A stretch of 64,000 bases of DNA from Turritopsis dohrnii (lineage: Eukaryota > Cnidaria > Hydrozoa > Anthoathecata > Oceaniidae), in the NCBI GenBank assembly GCA_027922465.2, contig BQMF02000056.1, positions 1,178,001-1,242,000 on the forward strand, written 5' to 3'. The notes beneath the pieces were generated by a model. It saw only the letters and a program-made list of their open reading frames with translations. It did no database searches and was not told where the DNA came from. Shown piece by piece: positions 56,133 to 64,000 of the stretch. Numbering within the stretch: position 1 is the first letter of the stretch; every line of letters begins with the position of its first letter. Position numbers and translations under genes: made by a program.

Positions 56133-57145
56133 GAAATCTTGTAGAAAATCAAACAATGGGGACTGTAAAAAACGTAAAGGTTTTTCAAAAAAGTCTTTTT
56201 CATTAAGCAAAGTGTCCACTTATAAGCGACAGAATTAATTCCTCGAAATAGGCGAAACGCAAATTTTTCTGACGCCAAAAAATATTTCGCGAACACCTGT
56301 TGTAGTGTGTCCACTTAAATAGACTTATTTTTTGAAACCTTTTCTTTTACGCTTCGACCAATGGATAGTGAGGACCAAATGTTGTGTTATTGCTTTGATA
56401 CTCACAAGGAATAGAAAACACAAAGTTTGAGTTCAACAAATTTACAGTGAAAGGATTGAATTCGGTGTTTATTTCCAGGCTTTGTCAATATTTGCCCACG
56501 CATTTTCGACAATGGTTCTATCCTTATAATGCTTGGAATTTTGTCAGGGTATTTTCGGAGGCATTCGGCCAACTCTTCTTTTGCAGTTATATCCAACAAA
56601 GCGTTCTTACCCATCCTTTCAGTTTAGATCATACACACATAAATACACTACAACACACTTGAAATCACTTTCAGTCTTTACTTTCAAGTGATAACGATTT
56701 TCAACTAAAGATCTTTTGAAAATTAATTTCATTGACGTCATAGTTTGTTCGGTATTCCTTTGAAGTTTGAATTTTTGGCGAAAAACTTATTTTTTTGATT
56801 GAAACCATTTTCAATTCATTTCGCAAAAAAACAGGCGACTGTTTTTGGAGAATAACAGATGATTACTTTCACAAATGTGTGTCCACCAGAGCAGGAATTT
56901 ATTATTTTTGCGAAAAAAATTTGCGGAGAACTTGTTTTGCTTAAATTGGCACTTAGCTTGATAATTGGATTTTTTCGTATTAAAATCCTTAATTGTTTCC
57001 AAACTAATAGGTTTTGGAGAACAAAATGTATATTTTTAAAATCTTTGAATAATATCCCATCGAATGGTGTAAAAAATGCTGCAATCTGATATATGTGTAA
57101 AAAGTTGTGAGCTGTTAAAATCTCAGACCGAACTTCTCTGGGACA
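56133..57145. other. non-coding stretch, nothing recognised
   Basis: Overlapping frames on both strands at 56.40-57.17 kb show no domain. CTTTTGCAGTTATATCCA(A)CA and CGACAATGGTTCTATCC near 56.5 kb may be the remnant of a minus-strand transposase (reading ALLDITAKEELAECLRKYPD), but I cannot support a family. Confidence 0.35.
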
Positions 57146-57150
57146 CACTG

Positions 57151-57315
57151 CAGATGCGTAGTTAGGGTCAGTCAAAAAAACCTGGAGGAGTTCAACATTA
57201 TGATATTTCTTTTCAGTCTTAAGTGTCGATTAGGTTACTTGCACGCTTTCCTTTTCTATCCAAAATGACTTAACTCTCCTCCACAAATTTTGACTGACCT
57301 CTAGCTACGCCTCTG
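57151..57315. mobile_element. MITE with CAG...CTG ends and 5-bp target duplication
   Basis: The 165-bp element starts CAGATGCGTAGTTAGGGTCA and ends with the near-inverse (CTGACCTCTAGCTACGCCTC then TG). CACTG directly repeats at 57146-57150 and 57316-57320. CAGAGGCGTAGC ends are hAT-like, but the duplication is 5 bp, as in the MITE at 16362. Confidence 0.75.
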
Positions 57316-57377
57316 CACTGTAGAGAAGGAGTATTTATGTAGTATGGAAATTAGAGATATAAAAATTAAACTAAAAC

Positions 57378-58712
57378 AAGAGGCCCTACCGCGCAGAAGT
57401 ATTCCTGCAGATGACTGGAAAACTTTCTGGAGGCTTTTCAGAAAGAAATGAATGTTAGTTCACGCTTTAAAAAGATATGCATAATGCAGAATGATGTTGC
57501 GGTATTTTACATTTTACCTTTTAACAACGATAACAATTAAACTTTGTTGTCTCATATAAAACTTCAGTCTTGCTTCAATTTAGAGATTTTTTAAAAAAGG
57601 TTTTAATTCAAAGTTGTATTCCCTAAAGAATCTTCAAGAAGTAATTAAGTAATAAAAAGTTTGTCGCGTCAAGAAAAGTCTGTGCTTAAGAAGTTATAAC
57701 TTCGAATTCATTTAATTACATTCCCGAGAGCATCATAAAAGTTAAGAGACTTTGAAAAATTTTGCCGGAGATCAAGCTTAAAAAGGAACACCGTCAGTTT
57801 AAAAATCCATTAGAGAACACTCTTCCTTGGACGTTTCAAAATACTCCTTTTAAAACTATACAGTATGAAAATCTTTATGTTGTTTGTACCTGAACTTCAT
57901 AATAAAAACTTTAACTTGGCCTTGCGAAATAATAAAAATATCTGTGTTTCCTTTTTATCGTCAGCTTGATAGTATACAAATTTTAGAATCATACAATATT
58001 TTAAATTCGACTAGTCAATTAAAAAAGTGGTCATCTATTGATTAATAAAATGGGTATAAGCTGATGAGGAAGATGAGCTGTGCTTCAAGATTCCAGAGCT
58101 TTATAAAAACAGGATAGCTTACCTAGGTACATAAAATAAAATATTGTATTATATTTAGAAAAAGACTAATAGAAACCTTACGCATTTTTTTAAATCGATG
58201 TAAGCATACCGTTTTTGTAGTCGTTCATATCTGTTTTGAAGCATCAAGAACTGCTTATTTATCAAGAATGACTACTAAGAATATTAGTTTCACGTAGATT
58301 ATCAGTTTGGATCATAAATGTTCTTGATTCTTTTAAGTTTGACAGCCGTATAACCTCTTCTATATCCATATATTCAACCAAGAAATTTTCTCAGATCTAC
58401 GCGTGCTTCTTCGCTTCCATTTTTAAAACAACTACGGAAAACGTAAGAACGTTGCATAAGACTGACGTGAAACAACATTTCTACCTTGGCATCTGCGATT
58501 TAGCCATATGTCAACTATTCCTTTCACTAGAGCTTATATTTTACACTTTTAGAGTCTTTTCAAGCAAAGTACTTGCACACAATGAATGTAGTGTGAGTTA
58601 AGATATTTAAAGCATAAAAAAAGGTAAGTTTGGAACTTAGAGGATTTGACTGACTATTTCCCATTGACAAAAATCGGTCTAGGTTTGGACAGTGAAAAAA
58701 ACAAAACAAAAC
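57378..58712 (+). repeat. 1.33-kb tandem duplication, copy 1
   Basis: From the word CAAGAGGCCCTACCGCGCAG to TTGGACAGTGAAAAAAACAA, this copy matches the next 1.33 kb with few changes (offset 1332-1335). No coding signal is seen in either copy. Confidence 0.85.
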
Positions 58713-60045
58713 AAGATGCCCTACCGTGCAGAAGTATTCCTGCAGATTACTGGAAGACTTTCTGGAGGCTTTTCTGAAAGAAATGAATGTTAGTTCACGC
58801 TTTAAAACGATATGCATAATACAGAATGATGTTTGCAGTATTTTACATTTTACCTTTTAACAACGATAACAATTAAACTTTGTTGTCTCATATAAAACTT
58901 CAATCTTGCTTCAATTTGGAGATTTTTTAAAAAAGATTTTAATTCAAAGTTGTATTCCCTAAAGAATCTTCAAGAAGTAATTAGGTAATAAAAAGTTTGT
59001 CGCGTCAAGAAAAGTCTGTGCTTAAGAAGTTATAACTTCGAATTCATTTAATTACATTCCCGAGAGCATCATAAAAGTTAAGAGACTTTGAAAAATTTTG
59101 CCGGAGATCCAGCTTAAAAAGGAACACCGTCAGTTTAAAAATCCATTAGAGAACACTCTTCCTTGGACGTTTCAAAATACTCCTTTTAAAACTATACAGT
59201 ATGAAAATCTTTATGTTGTTTGTACCTGAACTTCATAATAAAAACTTTTACTTGGCCATGCGAAATAATAAAAATATCTGTGTTTCCTTTTTATCGTCAG
59301 CTTGATAGTATACAAATTTTAGAATCATACAATATTTTAAATTCGACTAGTCAATTAAGAAAGTGGTCATCAAATGATAAATAAAATAGGTAGAAGTTGA
59401 TGAGGAAGATGAGCTGTGCTTCATGATTCCAGAGCTTTATAAAAACAGGGTAGCTTATCTAGGAACATGAATTAAAAAATTGTATTATATTTAGAAAGAC
59501 TAATAGAAACCTTACGCATTAAATCGATGTAAGCATACCGTTTTTGTAGTCGTTCATATCTGTTTTGAAGCATCAAGAACTGCTTTTTTATCAAGAATGA
59601 CTACTAAGAATATTAGTTTCACGTAGATTATTAGTTTGGATCATAAATGTTCTTGATTCTTTTAAGTTTTACAGCCGTACTACAACCTCTTCTATATCCA
59701 TATATTCAACAAAGAAACTTTCACAGATCTACGCATGCTTCTTCGCTTCCATTTTTAAAACAACTATGGAAAACGTAAGAACGTTGCATAAGACTCACAT
59801 AAAACAACATTTCTACCTTGGCATCTGCGATTTAGTCATATGTTAATTATTCCTTTCACTAGAGCTTATATTTTACACTTTTAGAGTCTTTTCAAGCAAA
59901 GTACTTGTATACAATGAATATAGTGTGAGTTTAGACTGTTAAATCATAAAAAGAATGTAAGTTGGGAACATTAATGATTTGAGTGGCTATTTCCCATCGA
60001 CAAAAATTGGTCTAGGTTTGGACAGTGAAAAAAAAAAAAAAAAAC
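58713..60045 (+). repeat. 1.33-kb tandem duplication, copy 2
   Basis: From CAAGATGCCCTACCGTGCAG to TTGGACAGTGAAAAAAAAAA. It is highly similar to copy 1, with scattered substitutions and small indels, so the duplication is fairly recent. The 85-codon minus-strand frame across the join (58560-58817) is not supported as a gene. Confidence 0.85.
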
Positions 60046-60296
60046 AAAAAAAACACGAACGGTTTCAAAGTATTCCTTGCTTACGCAGGAATACAAAAAC
60101 AAAAAAAACACGAACGGTTTCAAAGTATTCCTTGCTTATGCAGGAATACAAAAAACACGAACGGTTTCAAAGTATTCCTTGCTTACGCAGGAATACAAAA
60201 AGACGAACGGTTTTAAAGTATTCCTTGCTTACGCAGGAATACAAAAAAAACACGAACGGTTTCAAAGTATTCCTTGCTTACGCAGGAATACAATAA
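60046..60296 (+). repeat. hairpin minisatellite, five copies of about 50 bp
   Basis: Each unit is about ACGAACGGTTTCAAAGTATT, CCTTGCTTACGCAGGAATAC and a run of A, with unit lengths of 46-56 bp. Within each unit GTATTCCT and AGGAATAC are exact inverted repeats around a 9-base loop. Open frames through it (for example 60025-60216) only reflect repeat periodicity and are not genes. Confidence 0.9.
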
Positions 60297-62366
60297 GAAG
60301 CAAATAGTTAGTAATTGATAAAGAGTGTGTGTAAAATGTACAGTGGCTAAAACATGTGCTAAATCTGATTCTGATTGTTTTGATGATACTCTAGGGAATG
60401 TGAAAAAAAGTTGTTTGCGCCATTAATAATAATACGCAGGTAGGTTCAATATAAAATCATTTAAACACCATCAGTACTGTTTTTATTACTGTCTATATTA
60501 CTTGATTGATTGCAGAATATAAAAAGAGTTATGTTGACAAGTCCAATTTTATTATGACAAATTTTCGGTGGCTTCCGCACACCATCATCACGTACAAGTT
60601 TTTTTCGTAAAAGTTCGTAATTTATAGAAATAGAAAAACATTAACAATAGAAAATTATACGCTAGATAATTCTAAAGGTAGTGAAATAATAGTTCTATTG
60701 AGAGAAGGTTTGTCTCGGTTGATGAGCAAGCTCTCCTTCAGAGTTAATTTAAAGTCATTATTATCAATACCTATGCTAGTAAATTACTGTCTACGTTCAT
60801 CTACAACACTCAGCTTCGATTTCATGTTTACACAAAAAAGATTTGGGAAAGGTGTCTTGTAACACATTCTGAAATTTTTTTCATATGCGCTAAGGAGCCG
60901 GAGGAACCTTTTACAAGAATTATTTCACTTCACAGAAATTTGAAAGATAATGTATATGGTTTACCGGAATCATTTGCCACATATCGATAAATCACGGCAA
61001 TCTTTGTTTTCCGACTCACTGCCAATAGTTTCAAATGGTTATTCAAATCTCGAATAAGCAATAAAAGTCGTTGATCAAAATTTCAATGACGTTACGGGGA
61101 CAGTTCCCAAACGTTTCACCCTATTTGTCTCGTCACGCCTTAACCAAAGTCATGGATCCAAAGTAATGTAAGATATCGCTATTGCCTCTCGAAATATTTT
61201 TACTTTAACAGTGAGTTCTGCTAGTGCAATAGGTTCTTATTGCAGGAGCGGATACAGGAGATAATACAAGTCAGTCGCAAAGCGAAAAAATTTGTTGTAA
61301 AATTTTTAATATCATTTGGGGGTGTTGGGGGTGCTAAAAACCCCCCAACTGAAAACGTTCGTTTTTCAGAAGTTCTAGAGAAGAATTACACTTCGATTTG
61401 TGATACTTTTTTAAAAATCTTATACCTTCCTATAAGAACGCAGTGGGGATGGAAAGAGACAAGATGGCAACAACACTTTAATTTGTCAAATAATATTTTT
61501 TTCTTAGATTAAATCGGTGTTCTTCTTTCTTCATGATGTACACATTGAAACCAGCTTTATTAGAAATCATACATGTGAATAAATTGAAAAGACAAATGTT
61601 GATCATACATGTAGTCACCATAAGGATATGATCATTTCCTTGTGTATCAGAACTTTCTGTTTCTGGCATACTTCAAGTGCATGCTCTGCAACTTTTGAAT
61701 CTACTTTTACATGTTCGTACAACATAACTGGAAAAACCTCTCCATTAGCAAATTTAGAAGTTTATTACGTAATCCAGAATGTTTTTGTACCATCAGATTA
61801 ATTTTTTCCCTAAATCTATTAATGGGAGAGAGAAAACCATGACTTCTACCATAGTTTAAGCAAAAAGCTTTGCTATTACCCAAGCTCTTTTGATTTTCTT
61901 TTGTCCTTTTTTGGATACAGATTTTGTAAAAGTTTAAAAGTAAAGAAGTCATTTCTACATGACCTTTTATAAGGCATTGTCAAGGGAAAAATGGAAATAA
62001 ATTCATTTGGAAACAATTTGTTTTTAAATTTGTTTTTCTCTTCTTAATTTTCATTATAACTTACTTTTAACTGTTTATACTGAAGAACATACATATATCT
62101 TGATGTTGTCAGAATGACATATCCACAATTTTTGCCTGAGCAATTTTTCTTGTTTAAACATTGCATCTGGATAATCATGGTAGTTAACTTTTAATTATTG
62201 AAAGTTTAAAATTGTACTTGATTTTTTTTGTGATTTCTGGGCATTTGATTGCTTACTGGATATGAAAGAATATTCTTTTCTCATTGCAGCAATGGGTTAT
62301 TGGAGTCACTCATTTTGGCTGATCTTTTCAATTTTCATTAATATATATGTCACCAATATGTTATTT
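60297..62366. other. non-coding stretch with an isolated transposon-like end and an unrecognised open frame
   Basis: At 61242 CAGGAGCGGATACAGGAG and a nearby TTGGGGGTGTTGGGGGTGCT...CCCCCC palindrome look like the left end of a hAT-like MITE, without a visible partner. The minus-strand frame 61952-61707 (81 codons, with NYGRSHGFLSPINRFREKIN and LMERFFQLCC) reads like conserved protein and continues in another frame toward 61.6 kb, but I do not recognise it. A DNA-transposon origin is a guess. Confidence 0.35.
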
Positions 62367-62460
62367 AAATTTTTATATTATTTATTTATTTATTTATTTT
62401 ATTTTATTTTATTTATTTATTTATTTATTTTATATTATTTATATTTTTATATTGTTTATC
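62367..62460 (+). repeat. TTTA/TTTTA microsatellite
   Basis: Runs of TTTATTTATTTATTT and TTTTATTTTATTTTA. It explains the hydrophobic 86-codon frame at 62262-62522, which is not a gene. Confidence 0.85.
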
Positions 62461-63181
62461 TTATTATACTAATTCGCGTTGTGCATACCACTTTTATTTT
62501 AGAGAGTGATATATTTAACTAATTTTTTACGTAGGATTTCCTTTATTGACCGCGTAAAACCACGTAGAGCGAGGACGCTTTTTTCTCTGTAATGACATCA
62601 GATTCTACTGAATCATTGATTTGACGTCAGTTTTTTTATCAGTACTCCATACAAGAACTTTTTTTATCAGTACATACAACAAGTTTTATACGCTTACACG
62701 GGACGCGAGTTCATTTTCAAAATAAAAACCGGTAAGAAATGTTTTGCCAAAAATGTATGTTGATTGCGGGCGTTGTGCGACACCGTTCAGTTTGTTAGGT
62801 TTTTGGTTATACGATACATACGGGCTTTGGATAGAGGGATCATTTTCATAATTTCGTAACAAATGTTTTGCCTGAAATGTATGTTGATTCCGAGCGGCGT
62901 GCGACAAAACGCAAGCTGAACATGGGTGGCGAGCTACGCCATGTAAGCGTATAAAACTTGTTGTATGTACTGTTAAAAAATGTTTTTCTATGAAGTACTG
63001 ATAAAAAAAACTGACGTCAAATCAATGATTCAGTAGAATCTGATGTCATTACAGAGAAAAAAGCGTTCTCGAATCTACGTGGTTTTACGCGGTCAATATA
63101 GGAAATCCTACGTAAAAATTAGTTAAATATATCACTCTCTGAAATAAAAGTGGTATGCACAACGCGAATTATTATAATAAG
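62459..63181. mobile_element. long-inverted-repeat MITE-like element, about 0.72 kb
   Basis: Left arm TCTTATTATACTAATTCGCG... and right arm ...CGCGAATTATTATAATAAGA are inverted, and pairing continues inward for about 200 bases. Shared words include GCATACCACTTTTATTT, AGAGAGTGATATATTTAACT, CGTAGGATTTCC and AATCATTGATTTGACGTCAG. The centre holds two inverted copies of GTTTTGCC...ATGTATGTTGATT. There is no coding domain. Confidence 0.75.
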
Positions 63182-63490
63182 ACTAGATCCCAAGGCGTCG
63201 TCGCACGCCGCCAACGATCAACATGCAGGCAAAACATTTCTTACCGGCTTTTATTTCGAAAATGAACTCGTGTCCCGTGTAAGCGTGTAAAAGTTGATGT
63301 ATGTACTGATAAAAAAAACTGACAAATGATATCAAATCGATGATACAGTAGAATCTGACGTCATTACAGAGAAAAAAACGTTCTCGCTCTACGTGGCTTT
63401 ACGCGCACATAAGAGGACGATGACCGTAAAATTTAGTTAAATATATCACTCTCTAAAATAAAAGTGTGACACACAACGCAAATTAGTATA
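63182..63490. repeat. second, partial copy of the 62.5-kb element
   Basis: Begins in the internal region (AAAACATTTCTTACCGG, AAAATGAACTCGTGTCCCGT) and runs through GTAGAATCTGACGTCATTAC, CTACGTGGCTTTACGCG and ATATATCACTCTCT to AGTATAATAAGACTAG. The left arm is absent, so it is half an element lying next to the complete one. Confidence 0.65.
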
Positions 63491-64000
63491 ATAAGACTAG
63501 TATCTCGCGTAAAAGTTTTTTACGACTTTAATTTCGAAAAGGATCTGCAGAAATACGACGCGTTCCCGTGTGTGTACCCCATGACGAAAATTTTAATTGC
63601 GGAATTGGAAATGGAAAGTGTACTGATGTAACTCGCGTAAAAGTTTTTTACGGCTATAATTTCGAAAAAGTTTTGCGTAAGTCCCGTGACGAAATGAGTT
63701 GACGAAAAATTAAACCATGGAATCGTAAGTGGAAAGTGTATCCATGTTGTAGAGCTCGAAAAACTGATCAAAAAAGTGTATGGGATCGTTTCGCTACGAC
63801 CAACCGTTGCAGAGATATCGTTGATCAAAGATTTTGATGACGTCATAGCCGCAGTACCAAATAAAATTTAGACCCAAATGTTGCGTCACTCCATCAATGT
63901 GACTGTGAGAAGTCATTTTCCCGGCAGAGATGAATACCTATAAACTCAAGCTATCAAAAACATTAATTTTTTACATCAGTCAGTTATCCCTATTGGTTCT
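63491..64000. repeat. related repeat with internal duplication, cut by the window end
   Basis: TCGCGTAAAAGTTTTTTACG occurs at about 63504 and 63633, a two-copy duplication of about 129 bp. Further on, GGAAAGTGTATCCATGTTGT, AGAGCTCGAAAA and AGATATCGTTGATCAAAGAT match 44.70-44.76 kb or, inverted, 2.76-2.83 kb. The last bases CAGTTATCCCTATTGGTT match inverted 2684-2705. The 108-codon minus frame here is not supported as a gene. Confidence 0.55.

Noticed and set aside
58061..58100. CTGATGAG word suggesting a hammerhead ribozyme
   Set aside because: No GAAA core or matching stems follow at the needed distance.
60046..60296. Resemblance to a CRISPR array (repeats with palindromes)
   Set aside because: The whole unit repeats, there are no unique spacers, and the genome is eukaryotic.
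60025..60307. Overlapping open frames of 60-105 codons with repeated peptide
   Set aside because: They are produced by a minisatellite with units that keep several frames open; no start context, no domain.
62262..62522. 86-codon membrane-like protein
   Set aside because: Hydrophobicity comes from a TTTA microsatellite, not from a conserved protein.
63520..63846. 108-codon minus-strand ORF
   Set aside because: Lies over a duplicated non-coding repeat and has no domain or homologous frame in the related copies.

Overview
This is an AT-rich, intron-containing animal genome window. It holds parts of two paralogous genes for secreted thrombospondin type-1 repeat (TSR) proteins, both on the + strand, embedded in transposon-derived DNA. 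One-domain-per-exon TSR genes with a MAM domain, plus the mix of PIF/Harbinger, pogo/Tigger, non-LTR retrotransposon and MITE relics, fit a cnidarian (perhaps hydrozoan) best. That assignment is an inference; another early-branching animal is possible. I saw no rRNA, intact tRNA, CRISPR, operon or other prokaryotic feature.

Layout. 1-2.1 kb: a decayed DNA transposon with ~150-bp inverted ends. 2.1-3.9 kb: repeat-derived DNA. 4.1-9.6 kb: the 3' part of TSR gene 1, with nine TSR exons, a three-exon MAM domain, a stop codon and a poly(A) signal. 9.6-34.2 kb: about 25 kb of intergenic DNA made of LINE fragments on both strands, a Harbinger relic, a Tigger relic, several MITEs and two unusual elements whose ends are arrays of short repeated words. 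34.3-53.9 kb: the 5' part of TSR gene 2, with a signal-peptide exon and twelve TSR exons; its introns carry TEs, including a LINE with a second LINE inserted in it. 54-64 kb: repeats only, including a 1.33-kb tandem duplication, a hairpin minisatellite and long inverted repeats. No 3' end of gene 2 is visible.

How the genes are built. Almost every TSR is one exon with phase-1 introns at both sides, so exons can be duplicated or lost without breaking the frame. Exons come mostly as pairs joined by a tiny intron (about 66-120 bp), and the pairs are separated by longer introns; the unit of growth looks like an exon pair. A block of at least three exons plus introns and the same decayed pseudo-exons is shared by gene 1 (about 3.6-5.0 kb) and gene 2 (about 42.1-43.6 kb). 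The two genes therefore arose by, or have exchanged, segmental duplication. The products should be extracellular, disulfide-rich proteins with WxxW (C-mannosylation) and CxxTCG (O-fucosylation) motifs.

Limits. All domain and family calls are read by eye from translations and from memory of the families. Exon borders rest on GT/AG sites, phase and domain completeness, without transcripts. Repeat borders are approximate unless a target-site duplication is stated.
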